Source of the DNA: Candidatus Dadabacteria bacterium
Lineage (GTDB): Bacteria; Desulfobacterota_D; UBA1144; Nemesobacterales; Nemesobacteraceae
Direction: 5' to 3'
Length of the DNA: 38,551 bases
Assembly (NCBI GenBank): GCA_026705445.1
Contig: JAPPAR010000043.1
Coordinates: 1 to 38,551, forward strand
This document shows positions 16,164 to 24,694 of this stretch, piece by piece (position 1 is the stretch's first letter; each line of letters starts with the position of its first letter). The notes beneath the pieces were generated by a model, which made no database searches, was not told where the DNA came from, and worked only from the letters and a program-made list of their open reading frames with translations. A program made the translations under genes and the position numbers.

Positions 16164-17840
16164 TTACAAGAGATTATCGTGAACGGCTCCTTTTATAAGC
16201 TCACGGGCAACTTCAAAAGTCTTTTCAGAAACACTCTCTCCAGCGAGCATCCTGCCAATTTCCACTACCCTCTCCTCCTCACCGAGGACATCAACCGAGA
16301 CATCCGTTTCACCGTCGCCAAACTCCTTCGCCACAAGTAGGTGGGTGTCAGCGAATTTCGCAACCTGAGGAAGGTGCGTTATGCACACTACCTGGCTTTG
16401 ATCCGAGAGATTTTTTATTTTTCTTCCTATGCTCTCAGCAACAACTCCCCCTATGCCAGCATCCACCTCGTCGAATATGAAGATCGATCCGGCATCACCG
16501 GTGGAAACGAAACTTTTAAGCAGAAGCATTATTCTTGAGAGTTCTCCGCCTGAAGCGACCCTGTTAACGGACCTGAGGGGCTGCCCCGGGTTGGCTGAGA
16601 AAAGGAACTGCACGCTGTCTTTGCCGTCCCCCGAGAGGTCCTTTTCCGAGAATTCCACCTCGAAACGGGCGTTTTTAAGCCCGACCGACTCTGCCTGCTC
16701 GGAGAAAAGATCCTGAAGCCGCCCGGCTCCCGCTTTTCTTGCGGCCGATATTGAAGAGGCGACAGCGGAAACTTCTTCCCTCAGGGAATCCCTTCTTCGC
16801 TCGACTTCCTCAAGCCTCTCTGCCGAATTCGAAAGGCCTTCAAGCTCGGATTCGATCTCGTGCTGCTTTTTTATTATCTCCTCGATCGAATCCCCGTGCT
16901 TTCGCTTAAGCCTGCTTATCTCTTCAAGCCTCGAGAGCACCTCTTCAAGCCTCTGGGGGTTGTGTTCTATCTTTCCCGCGAATTCACTCAGACCGTAGAA
17001 GACATCCTCGGTCTCTATGAGTACGGCCGCGATCCTGTCGCGAAGCTCCCCGAGAGATGAATCAAGGTCTGAAACCCGCTCAAGATCCAAAAGGGCCTGC
17101 TTTAGAAAACCAACCGCCGAGCTCTCTCCCTCGTACACAAGCCCGGTCGCGCTTGCGAGCGAAGATGAGAACCTCTCTGAGTTCTCAAGCCTCACCCTCT
17201 CCGCCTCAAGCTCGGAATCCTCGTTCGGCGCCGGGGAAACCTTTTTTATCTCTTCAGCCTGGAATCTCAGATAATCCTCTTTTTCCGTCCCTTCCTGCTC
17301 TTTTTTCCTGAGCGCCTCAAGTTCATTCTCCGCGCGGACGAGTTCTGTGTAGGAGGCTTTGTATTCGGAGACTTCATGTTCAAGTTGAGAAAAAGCGTCT
17401 ATATAACTTAAATAATTGCTTTTCTTAAGAAGACTCTGGTGTTCATGCTGACCGAACATGTTAACAAGCCCGTCGGTCACCCGAGAGAGCGTCCCGAGCG
17501 TCGCCATCGAACCGTTTATATAAATCCTGTTCCTCCCGCCCGGGTTAAAAACCCTTTTTATTAGAAGCTCGCCCTCCTGATCCCCGATACCCAGCTCCTC
17601 AAGCTTTTCCCCGATACCGCAATCGCCGGGAACCTCGAAAAGGGCTTCTACCGATGTCTGCCTGTCGGCTGATTTTACGTGGTCCGCAGTAAACTTGTCA
17701 CCGAGGATTACGTTTATGGCATCGACAATCAGGGATTTCCCAGTGCCCGTCTCTCCGGTAATTATGTTCAGATTTGCCCCGAAATTGATGGAAATTTCGT
17801 CTATTATGGCAAAATTCTTAAGCCTGAGTTCAACAAGCAT
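16164..17840 (-). CDS. recN: DNA repair protein RecN
   Basis: 558 residues from the ATG starting MLVELRLKNFAIIDEI; a start 14 codons earlier (17882) is possible but adds non-conserved residues. The length fits RecN (553 in E. coli). It is an SMC-like ATPase acting at double-strand breaks. Walker A is GETGTGKS in the first 40 residues, the ABC signature is ASGGELSRIMLLLK, and Walker B is IFIFDEVDAGIGG, followed by QVVCITHLPQVA. The middle is a long coiled coil. The VDAGIGG and QMSGQHEHQSLL-like region (GQHEHQSLLKKSNYL here) are specific to RecN. It lies downstream of proA on the same strand. No LexA box is obvious before it. Confidence 0.96.
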   Translation of the reverse strand: MLVELRLKNFAIIDEISINFGANLNIITGETGTGKSLIVDAINVILGDKFTADHVKSADRQTSVEALFEVPGDCGIGEKLEELGIGDQEGELLIKRVFNPGGRNRIYINGSMATLGTLSRVTDGLVNMFGQHEHQSLLKKSNYLSYIDAFSQLEHEVSEYKASYTELVRAENELEALRKKEQEGTEKEDYLRFQAEEIKKVSPAPNEDSELEAERVRLENSERFSSSLASATGLVYEGESSAVGFLKQALLDLERVSDLDSSLGELRDRIAAVLIETEDVFYGLSEFAGKIEHNPQRLEEVLSRLEEISRLKRKHGDSIEEIIKKQHEIESELEGLSNSAERLEEVERRRDSLREEVSAVASSISAARKAGAGRLQDLFSEQAESVGLKNARFEVEFSEKDLSGDGKDSVQFLFSANPGQPLRSVNRVASGGELSRIMLLLKSFVSTGDAGSIFIFDEVDAGIGGVVAESIGRKIKNLSDQSQVVCITHLPQVAKFADTHLLVAKEFGDGETDVSVDVLGEEERVVEIGRMLAGESVSEKTFEVARELIKGAVHDNLL

Positions 17841-17915
17841 CTGTTTCCAAAGCCCCCAGCCATAGCTTCGCGGAACGGGCAAATCCGCGAAAATCCCCCC
17901 GAGCTACCGAAAGGT

Positions 17916-19211
17916 TCAGTTTCTTACCTGACCAGTTCCCGTTACCACGAATTTCGAAGTGGTCAGTTCCTCAAGCCCCATTGGGCCGAACGCATGCAGT
18001 TTTGAAGTGCTTATGCCTATTTCAGCGCCAAGACCCAGCTGGAAACCGTCATTGAACCTGGTCGACGTATTGACCATGACCGCGGAGGAGTCCACTTCTT
18101 TTATGAATTTCGAAGAGTTTTCAGCGTGTTTCGTAACTATGGCGTCAGTATGCATGGAGCCGTAAGTCTGTATGTGGTCTATAGCCTCGTCAATCGTCGA
18201 AACGACTCTTACGTTAAGGACAAGGTCAAGATACTCCTCGTACCAGTCCTCTTCTTCCGCCGGAGCCACGTGGGGAACAAGTTTCCTGGTGTTCTCGCAG
18301 CCCTTTATTGTGACTCCTTCTTCCTCAAGCCTCTCTATCGCAACGGGCAGGAAATCACGCGCCACGGAGGAGTGCACAAGCATTGTCTCCATTGAGTTGC
18401 ACACGCCGGGTCTCTGGACCTTCGCGTTCCGGCAGATCTCCTCGGCCATCCCGAGGTCCGCATGCTCGTCCACGTAAACGTGGCAGACTCCCTTGTAGTG
18501 CTTGAGAACCGGAATCCTTGAGTTCTCTGCGACAAACCTTATAAGCCCCTCCCCTCCCCTGGGAATAATGAGATCTATTTTGTCCTCAAGCTTGAGCATC
18601 TCGGTCACGACATCCCTGTCAGCGACCGGGACGACCTGGGCTGTGTACGGCGAAAGGCCGCTTTGGGAGAGGGAATCGGCCATGAGCCGGGAGATGGCGA
18701 GGTTCGATCTTATCGTTTCCGAACCGCCGCGGAGAATTACGGAATTGCCGGATTTAACGCAGAGTCCCGCGGCGTCGGCCGTAACGCCCGGCCTTGACTC
18801 ATAGATAATTCCTATAACGCCCAGGGGAATTCTTTTTTTCTCGACGGAAAGCCCGTTCGGCCTGTCCCACTTTGCCGATATCTTGCCCACGGGGTCGGGA
18901 AGCTCCGCTATCTCCCGCAGTCCGTCGGCCAGGGAACTTATCCTCGAGGAGTTAAGCCTCAGGCGGTCCACGAGGGCGGCCGAGAGACCTTTTTCCTCGG
19001 CGTCGGAAACATCCTTCGCGTTTTCCGAGAGCAGATTATCGGTTTCCCCTACCAGAAGTTCCGCGAAGCGCAGGAGAAAGTCATTTTTCTTGGAAGACGG
19101 GGCGGAAGCCAGGGTTCTTGAGGCTTTTCTTGAATTCTCCGCAATACCGCAGATCAGCTCTGCAGGACTCATTGAAGGAGAAGACCCCGATTCATTGTTT
19201 GAAACAGACAT
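17916..19211 (-). CDS. proA: gamma-glutamyl phosphate reductase
   Basis: 431 residues, the usual size. It reduces gamma-glutamyl phosphate to glutamate semialdehyde with NADPH, the second step of proline synthesis. It has an aldehyde-dehydrogenase fold with the signature IYESRPGVTADAAGLCVKSG, the nucleophile C271 in VQRPGVCNSMET, and the C-terminal NTSTRFNDGFQLGLGAEIGI, which continues into STSKLHAFGPMGLEELTT. No proB is adjacent. It precedes recN by about 75 bp on the same strand. Confidence 0.97.
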   Translation of the reverse strand: MSVSNNESGSSPSMSPAELICGIAENSRKASRTLASAPSSKKNDFLLRFAELLVGETDNLLSENAKDVSDAEEKGLSAALVDRLRLNSSRISSLADGLREIAELPDPVGKISAKWDRPNGLSVEKKRIPLGVIGIIYESRPGVTADAAGLCVKSGNSVILRGGSETIRSNLAISRLMADSLSQSGLSPYTAQVVPVADRDVVTEMLKLEDKIDLIIPRGGEGLIRFVAENSRIPVLKHYKGVCHVYVDEHADLGMAEEICRNAKVQRPGVCNSMETMLVHSSVARDFLPVAIERLEEEGVTIKGCENTRKLVPHVAPAEEEDWYEEYLDLVLNVRVVSTIDEAIDHIQTYGSMHTDAIVTKHAENSSKFIKEVDSSAVMVNTSTRFNDGFQLGLGAEIGISTSKLHAFGPMGLEELTTSKFVVTGTGQVRN

Positions 19212-19308
19212 CCGTGTTTCCGAGAAAAACTTTAACTCAATCCTATTATTATGATCTATAACCGCGAATAAAAGAAGCGGCCAGACAGAGACGGTGCCCG
19301 GATTCCCC

Positions 19309-19911
19309 CTATCCCATGTTCACCACATCGCGCGCGACCAGGTAATCGAGTATCTGCTGCTTGCACTCCTCGATTGTGTGTTTCTCCGTATCGACCACGA
19401 TTTCTGGGCTTGAGGGCTCCTCGTACGGATCGTCAATTCCCGTAAATCCCTTTATAACACCCTCTCTCGCCTTCTTGTAAAGCCCCTTTACGTCCCGCTG
19501 CTCGCACTGCTCAACGGAGCAGTCGACGAATACCTCGACGAACTCTCCTTCCTCAACAAGCTCCCTTATCGCGTCACGGTCGGCGCGGTAAGGAGAAACA
19601 AAGGCGGAGAGGACAAGAACTCCCGCGTCCATGAAAAGTTTCGACACCTCCCCTATTCTCCTTATATTCTCCTCGCGGTCCTCGGCGGAAAAACCAAGAT
19701 CCTTGCAGAGGCCCATCCTGACATTGTCTCCGTCCAGTATGTAGGTGCGGTGGTTTCGCTGTATGAGTTCTTTTTCGATTTCGTTGGCAAGAGTGGATTT
19801 TCCGGAACTCGGAAGCCCGGTGAACCATAGAATCAGAGAACCGTGGCCGTTCAGCCTTCTTCTGTCCTCTTTAGTGATTTCATGCTGATGGGGAATAACA
19901 AACCTTTCCAT
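19309..19911 (-). CDS. cysC: adenylylsulfate (APS) kinase
   Basis: 200 residues. It phosphorylates adenosine 5'-phosphosulfate to PAPS in sulfate activation. The P-loop GLPSSGKST is at 32-40, followed by YILDGDNVRMGLCKDLGFS and REENIRRIGEVSKLF. The phosphoserine-type motif is in SAFVSPYRADRD, then the lid segment GLYKKAREGVIKGFTGIDDP. It is a stand-alone kinase with no fused ATP sulfurylase domain. No other sulfate-assimilation gene is in the window, so PAPS could serve sulfotransferases or reduction. It is monocistronic by spacing, 97 bp upstream of proA. Confidence 0.96.
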   Translation of the reverse strand: MERFVIPHQHEITKEDRRRLNGHGSLILWFTGLPSSGKSTLANEIEKELIQRNHRTYILDGDNVRMGLCKDLGFSAEDREENIRRIGEVSKLFMDAGVLVLSAFVSPYRADRDAIRELVEEGEFVEVFVDCSVEQCEQRDVKGLYKKAREGVIKGFTGIDDPYEEPSSPEIVVDTEKHTIEECKQQILDYLVARDVVNMG

Positions 19912-20070
19912 TTATGTTGCCTCCAATGATTGTAAGATGCGGATATGATTTAAAAAAGAGAAGGGGAAAGCAGGTTAATACAGCCAAGCTTTTCGTGCTA
20001 ATTCCTCTTTCTTCCCAAAGCTCTTGGGGCAACATTATACAGCACGGAAACAAGGGTTGTCCACACTAGC

Positions 20071-20101
20071 GGGAATTCGCTTAATCAGGGAGAGAATTCC
20101 C
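20071..20101. terminator. inverted repeat at the 3' end of the metalloprotease gene
   Basis: GGGAATTC (20071-20078) and GAATTCCC (20094-20101) form a perfect 8-bp stem with a 15-nt loop spanning the stop codon. There is no T-run on either strand, so Rho-independent termination is doubtful; it could protect the mRNA 3' end. Confidence 0.3.
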
Positions 20102-21718
20102 CCAGATGAGGTGCCGCTTTTCTCTTCGCAGGCTTCTGCACCAAATTGCGAAAACAAGGAGCGCAGCGGGCAAAAACCGGGCAAGCACCCCACTTCGAGA
20201 CGTATCCCGCGCCTGCTCTTCCGCGGCGATTGCGCATCCGGAGCCGCCTTGTCCCGTCTCCTCTCCCTGTGGCGGCATGGAACCCGGCGAAGGGGTATCC
20301 GGTTCCGGATCATTATCCCGGTTGGTTAATGACACGTCGTCAGGGTCAAAGCCGTCATAGAATCTGTCCCTGCTCTGCGCCCGCTCAAGCACGATAGCGT
20401 AGCGCCTGGCGCCATCCTCGTCGCTGTCGTTCATGCCGGTTACCGTCACGGTCTTCGCAATCTCCCAGTCATCGGGCGTGAACGAAAGCGCCCGGGTGTC
20501 GGCCGTTCCCTCAGACGGATGGCTGCTTCGCAGGGGAATTATGACCTCGCTTATCGGTTCTGAGTCGAGCTTCACCTGAAACGCGGCCATCCCACCCCCC
20601 TCCGTGGTCACAAGTCCAGAAGTCGGCGTAACGCTTATTCCGGTCGGCACGCAGGAAGGCGGAAAGCCTCCGTCGCTTACTTCCCAGCCCATGTCCTTAA
20701 GCATGGCAAGACTAAGGTCCATCTCCACGGGAAAGGGGTAGAGGTATTCCATGATATCCTCCGCGTCCGTATGAACGTGGGTTATGGAGCTGCCCTCTTC
20801 AAAAGTCGGGGGAGCGTGGAGCCGAGGTTTTCCGTCCGGGGCTACGCCCGTAGATTTAAGTTCGGCCATGCGCTGTCCGTAGCTGCACGAATTTTCCGCT
20901 CCGGGCCGCGCGGTTCCGTCCCACAGAAGACCGGTGTCAGAAGTAATGGCCCGCTCCCTGTCCCGCGGCTCAAGGTCGACGATAAACTCACGGTCTTCCT
21001 CCGAATACATCTGTACGTCGTAGATTCTCTGCCACTCCGGCACGTCAAGTGAAAAACTCCGGGTTCCGCCAGTCACATCAAGGGTTGCGCTTGGAAAAGA
21101 GCCATCTTCCTCAAGGGAGGAATGAAAGCCGAGCCCGTGAATAATTTCGTGCGTGACGAGGGCGACGAAATCTATTGAAAATGGCGGTGTTTCCCCGTGA
21201 AAGCCGTAGTGGAAGTCCAGGTGCCTTGAGAATTTCACTATAAAGTGAGCCACAGATTCATCTATTAAAGCCCTTCCCGCGATTTTCTCCGCAAGCGCCG
21301 GCGGGTACGCTATGTGCAGCAGCTCTTCGGGACCGAAGCTTACGGGGTTTCTCATATAAGTCGTGGCAACCGTGTTTTCATCCTCAAAGAACCCGAACGA
21401 CACCTCGATCCGGATCGTGTTCTGACCCGGCAACTTCCGTTCAAGCAGACCGGCGGCGTGCTCAAAGGCGTTTTTTCTCGCTTCCCCGAGAGTGCTCGCG
21501 TTATTGCCGTTATCGGCGAGCAGCGCCCTTTCCTCATCCGTAAACCCTGTCGTATCATTAAACCCCGCTCCGGGAACGTCAGCGTATATCGCCTTGATCG
21601 TAACCGCACCGCTATAGGGAACCGCAGGAAAAACGGTCAGCAGAAAAAAAAGAACTCCGATGGGAAACTTGTTCGTCCCGCTTCGCTCAGTGAAGTGCAA
21701 TCCCGATTTCAGCGTCAT
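20081..21718 (-). CDS. secreted zinc metalloprotease with Calx-beta-like domain and C-terminal membrane tail
   Basis: 545 residues from the ATG that starts MTLKSGLHFTERSG; an ATG 32 codons earlier is less likely because it would push the signal sequence inward. Order of parts: a signal peptide (PIGVLFFLLTVFPAVPYSGA); a metalloprotease domain with HEIIHGLGFH at about 190-199 (HExxHxxGxxH, metzincin-like, with three zinc His); a beta-sandwich Calx-beta-like domain (SVTPTSGLVTTEGGG onward, with DDWEIAKTVTVTGMNDSDED); and a low-complexity linker. Last come GGSGCAIA, a hydrophobic segment and the basic tail RSLRREKRH. That last part resembles C-terminal sorting tails (MYXO/JDVT-CTERM-like: small residues plus Cys, membrane helix, Arg cluster). 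It is probably exported and surface-anchored; the substrate is unknown. Confidence 0.8.
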   Translation of the reverse strand: MTLKSGLHFTERSGTNKFPIGVLFFLLTVFPAVPYSGAVTIKAIYADVPGAGFNDTTGFTDEERALLADNGNNASTLGEARKNAFEHAAGLLERKLPGQNTIRIEVSFGFFEDENTVATTYMRNPVSFGPEELLHIAYPPALAEKIAGRALIDESVAHFIVKFSRHLDFHYGFHGETPPFSIDFVALVTHEIIHGLGFHSSLEEDGSFPSATLDVTGGTRSFSLDVPEWQRIYDVQMYSEEDREFIVDLEPRDRERAITSDTGLLWDGTARPGAENSCSYGQRMAELKSTGVAPDGKPRLHAPPTFEEGSSITHVHTDAEDIMEYLYPFPVEMDLSLAMLKDMGWEVSDGGFPPSCVPTGISVTPTSGLVTTEGGGMAAFQVKLDSEPISEVIIPLRSSHPSEGTADTRALSFTPDDWEIAKTVTVTGMNDSDEDGARRYAIVLERAQSRDRFYDGFDPDDVSLTNRDNDPEPDTPSPGSMPPQGEETGQGGSGCAIAAEEQARDTSRSGVLARFLPAALLVFAIWCRSLRREKRHLIWGNSLPD

Positions 21719-21947
21719 AATCAGACCGCCCCTTTGTTTCGCCTGCAGGGAAGTTCTTGTTTCTTTTGTCACAGAAGAGCAGTTAATCTCCACAGACCAA
21801 AGACGGAATTCCAAACATGCATTGAAAACTATATAATACTTGATTCTTAATACCGTAATAATTAGAATCTAGTTCCGAAACCGGAGGCGGGATTACCTGT
21901 TGCGGATTCCGCTTAATGGCCTGGAATCCGGTTTTCCGGAGTGACTT

Positions 21948-22379
21948 ATGGCTTCCAAAGTTAAAGACAAGCTTGTGAGTTTCAGGATTCCCGAAAGTGA
22001 TTATGACTACGTATGCTCCACCGCGGACAGCAAGGACGTAAGTTCAAGCGAAGTTATAAGAATAGCGATAGAAAGGTTTCGGAGCGAAAGAAGCGAACCT
22101 ACCAGGTCCGAGGTAATCGCTTATCTGAAAAACCTAAGCGCCTCGGAAAGAGACGAGATCATAGACAAGGCGGAGGGTGCCCGGAAAAGGAAAATAAGAT
22201 CTTTCATAAACGATGCGATCTCCCAGAAGCCCGGCATCAAGGGAAAAGAACTCTGCGAGATGGTAAGCAAGGAATTTCATCTGCCGATCACTCTTGATCT
22301 GAAGCACAAGGTGTATCTCAGGATAAAAAGCCGCAGGAGAAGGAAAAACCTGGTAGGGAAGCTTGAGAAGGAATACTAG
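21948..22379 (+). CDS. ribbon-helix-helix (CopG-like) DNA-binding protein
   Basis: 143 residues. The N-terminus KVKDKLVSFRIPESDYDYV followed by SSSEVIRIAIERF is a ribbon-helix-helix pattern: one beta strand, then two helices, as in CopG/Arc repressors. The remaining 90 residues are basic and helical (KSRRRRKN near the end), with a GIKGKELCEM segment that could form a second helix-turn-helix. The target genes are unknown. It is divergent from the metalloprotease gene (230 bp between starts), so it might control that gene. It lies 96 bp before ndk on the same strand. Confidence 0.65.
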   Translation: MASKVKDKLVSFRIPESDYDYVCSTADSKDVSSSEVIRIAIERFRSERSEPTRSEVIAYLKNLSASERDEIIDKAEGARKRKIRSFINDAISQKPGIKGKELCEMVSKEFHLPITLDLKHKVYLRIKSRRRRKNLVGKLEKEY

Positions 22380-22475
22380 ATATAGTCCACTTGAAGCGGC
22401 GTGTGCCGTTCTAACCCCCGCCGCAAAGCTGATAATCAGACAGTCACTAGAACCACATAAACACGGAGGCAAGAG

Positions 22476-22895
22476 ATGGAAAGAACATTGTCAATAGTAA
22501 AGCCTGACGGAGTCGGAGCGAACCTCATCGGTGAAGTTCTTCGAAGGTTCGAGGAGAAGGGGATAAGCGTCGTCGCGCTCAGGATGATACACCTTTCAAA
22601 AAAACAGGCAGAGGGGTTCTACAACGTGCACAGGGAAAGACCTTTTTTCTCAAGCCTCACGGACTTTATGTCCTCGGGACCGTGCGTGGTAATGGTTCTT
22701 GAGGGGGAAGACGCCATATCCAGGGCAAGAGCGATCATGGGCGCCACGAACCCCGAGCAGGCGGACCCTGGAACCATAAGAAAGGATTTCGCGTCTGGCA
22801 TAGAAAAGAACATAGTGCACGGGTCAGATTCTCCGGAATCGGCCGCCTACGAAATAAGATATTTTTTCAGCGAGCTTGAAATAAACAGCCGATAG
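22476..22895 (+). CDS. ndk: nucleoside diphosphate kinase
   Basis: 139 residues, standard for Ndk. It transfers the gamma phosphate between nucleoside triphosphates and diphosphates through a phosphohistidine. [10 protein letters not shown], the kinase segment [18 protein letters not shown], and the active-site H115 in [12 protein letters not shown] are all present. A GGAGG-type ribosome binding site (ACGGAGGCAAGAG) lies before the ATG. It is followed 43 bp later by holA, probably cotranscribed. Confidence 0.98.
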   Translation: MERTLSIVKPDGVGANLIGEVLRRFEEKGISVVALRMIHLSKKQAEGFYNVHRERPFFSSLTDFMSSGPCVVMVLEGEDAISRARAIMGATNPEQADPGTIRKDFASGIEKNIVHGSDSPESAAYEIRYFFSELEINSR

Positions 22896-22938
22896 GGTCC
22901 CGCCCGCAAGCCCCCTCGGCCAGGGAGAAAAACAGGTC

Positions 22939-23901
22939 GTGCCTTCTGGGAAAAGCATCGACATCCATCCGGTCACCGTACTTAAAAGCACGCAGACTCT
23001 TCTCGTCGAGGACTTTATCGAGGAGCTTAAGAAGGAACTCTCGGCGGACTCTCCCAAGCTGCTGGTTGAGAGCAAAAACCTCGACGATACGTCCCTTCAG
23101 GAAATAGTCGAGGACGCGAGGACTCTCCCCATGTTCCACGAGAAAAAGCTGATCGTGGCGAAGGGATATGACGACCTTAAAAAAGACGATCTCGATCTTC
23201 TAAACGAATACGCCGGGGCCCCGGCCTCTTCCTCCGTGCTGGTCCTGCTCTCCGGGGGGACCCGGAAGGCCAAGACAAAGCCCGCAAAAGGTATAAAGCT
23301 TGTCGATCTTGACGGCGGGAGCAAACCCGAGCAGGAAATAAGACGCCTCGGGCAAAGACTCGGGATCTCCCTTACTCCCGGGGCGGTGAGTTTCGTAAAA
23401 ACCATGCTCGGCGAAGACATGAACATGATTAAGAACGAGCTTGGGAAAATATCCTTCTACGTTGACGGGAAAAAACCCGTAGGCGAGAAGGAGTTAAGGG
23501 GGCTTATCGAGAAACGCAGCACCGAGAACGTGTTTTCCCTCTCGACCGCTCTTTCAAACAGGGACCTCAAGGGGTCTCTCAGGATACTGCGGGAACTTGA
23601 GAGAAACAGGGAGGACCCCCTCTCCATACTCTATATGATAGCCTGGAGATTCCGCCAGATATTCAAGGTGTCGCAGCATCTTCGGGAAGGGAAATCCGAT
23701 GAAGCCATCGCCAAGGCCATAAAAACGTCCCGCGGGGCCGTCTTTTACCTTAAAAAAAGCGTGCGCAACTTCAGGGAAAACGATTTCGGCAGGATACTTG
23801 GGCTCATAGAGGAAACGGACTTCGGAATCAAGAACAGTTCCGGGGATAACTACGTACTTCTTGAAAAACTCCTTCTTGGAATCTGCTCGCGGGAAACCTA
23901 G
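22939..23901 (+). CDS. holA: DNA polymerase III subunit delta
   Basis: 320 residues. It is the delta subunit of the clamp loader that opens the beta sliding clamp. Recognisable features are the N-terminal AAA+-like domain without a P-loop, the segment TLPMFHEKKLIVAKGYDDL (typically L.MF...RLV.V), KNELGKISFYVDGKKP, and the C-terminal collar region beginning VFSLSTALSNRD and NREDPLSILYMIAWRFRQ. The start is GTG; a weak GGAG lies 16 bases before it, and no ATG is nearby. Its TAG stop overlaps the rpsT stop on the opposite strand: the palindrome CTAG serves both genes. Confidence 0.92.
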   Translation: MPSGKSIDIHPVTVLKSTQTLLVEDFIEELKKELSADSPKLLVESKNLDDTSLQEIVEDARTLPMFHEKKLIVAKGYDDLKKDDLDLLNEYAGAPASSSVLVLLSGGTRKAKTKPAKGIKLVDLDGGSKPEQEIRRLGQRLGISLTPGAVSFVKTMLGEDMNMIKNELGKISFYVDGKKPVGEKELRGLIEKRSTENVFSLSTALSNRDLKGSLRILRELERNREDPLSILYMIAWRFRQIFKVSQHLREGKSDEAIAKAIKTSRGAVFYLKKSVRNFRENDFGRILGLIEETDFGIKNSSGDNYVLLEKLLLGICSRET

Positions 23902-24179
23902 GAGCCAGCGCTCTGGCTGAGATCTGAAAGCTTCTTTGAGAACCTCGATACGTATCTTGAGGCTTTTTTCTTGTGGATAACCCCTTTCGTGGCGGCCTTG
24001 TCGGTAAGGGAAACCAGTTCCTTGAGAAGAGCCTGCGATTTCTCGAGATCCTCGCTTCCAATAGCTTCCGAGTAACGCTTTATCTTGGTTTTAAGGGTGG
24101 ACGTTACGAACCTGTTTCTCTCCCGTCTTTTCAGGTTCTGGCGATGCTTTTTCTGCGCCGATTTCGTTCTAAGGCCCAT
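23898..24179 (-). CDS. rpsT: 30S ribosomal protein S20
   Basis: 93 residues, highly basic, as usual for S20, which binds 16S rRNA in the 30S body. The N-terminus NAQKKHRQNLKRR pattern is seen as SAQKKHRQNLKRRERNR, and the C-terminal DKAATKGVIHKKKASRYVSR is diagnostic. GGAGG lies six bases before the ATG, and a near-perfect promoter stands 35-60 bp upstream. It is a single gene convergent with holA, overlapping by 4 bp through a shared CTAG stop palindrome. Confidence 0.97.
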   Translation of the reverse strand: MGLRTKSAQKKHRQNLKRRERNRFVTSTLKTKIKRYSEAIGSEDLEKSQALLKELVSLTDKAATKGVIHKKKASRYVSRFSKKLSDLSQSAGS

Positions 24180-24213
24180 AATAATCCTCCGGGGTTTAAA
24201 AAATGAAGGTTAA

Positions 24214-24241
24214 ATTCTACACCTTCTCTCCGCATTGTCAA
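24214..24241 (-). promoter_or_regulatory. strong promoter for rpsT
   Basis: Minus-strand TTGACA (24236-24241), a 16-bp spacer and TAGAAT (24214-24219), about 35 bp upstream of the rpsT ATG. Eleven of twelve bases match the sigma70 consensus, as expected for a ribosomal protein gene. Confidence 0.7.
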
Positions 24242-24270
24242 TAAAAACGGGGAGGGGATAACATACAATG

Positions 24271-24519
24271 CTAGTCAAAGGTTCTTTTAAAAATTCTTTT
24301 AATCCACTTATGTTTGCTTCCTTTCCAAGCCTTTTCTTGCTCAAAAGTACCATGACCTCTTCTTTCAACTTCTTGCCAAAATAAAAGGTCTCGCAGGTCC
24401 TGTCCTCGTTCATACCCTTGCCACCGTAAAAGCCAGAACTTTGTGATGCCAACGAAGACATTGATTGTAACGAGAATCAATGTGAGAATTCCGGTGTTTT
24501 CTTTTATCCAAATCCACAT
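24271..24519 (-). CDS. small single-pass membrane protein, unknown function
   Basis: 82 residues from the ATG of MWIWIKENTGILTLILV. AAGGAG lies seven bases upstream, which decides this start over an earlier in-frame one at 24624. A single membrane segment spans about 9-27 (ILTLILVTINVFVGITKFW), followed by a charged, aromatic-rich soluble tail of about 50 residues ending in KRIFKRTFD. I recognise no family. It is A+T-rich compared with its neighbours and lies alone upstream of rpsT on the same strand. Confidence 0.55.
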   Translation of the reverse strand: MWIWIKENTGILTLILVTINVFVGITKFWLLRWQGYERGQDLRDLLFWQEVERRGHGTFEQEKAWKGSKHKWIKRIFKRTFD

Positions 24520-24694
24520 AGTTTTCTCCTTAGTTTGGTTGCGGGAAATTGTACGCAACGAGGAAATTTCGGGCAACCAACGGAAAAAATCACACCCTTT
24601 TGTTTCATTATCTGGGGCTAACATAACCCCTTGAAGGCTCTGTTCCGCTAATTTCTTGTCTCCGGTATGCTATTCAAGCCTAGAAGAACCTCGG

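Noticed and set aside
24625-24645. GGGG...CCCC hairpin before the GNAT gene
   Set aside because: The stem is only 4 bp with mismatches and no T-run.
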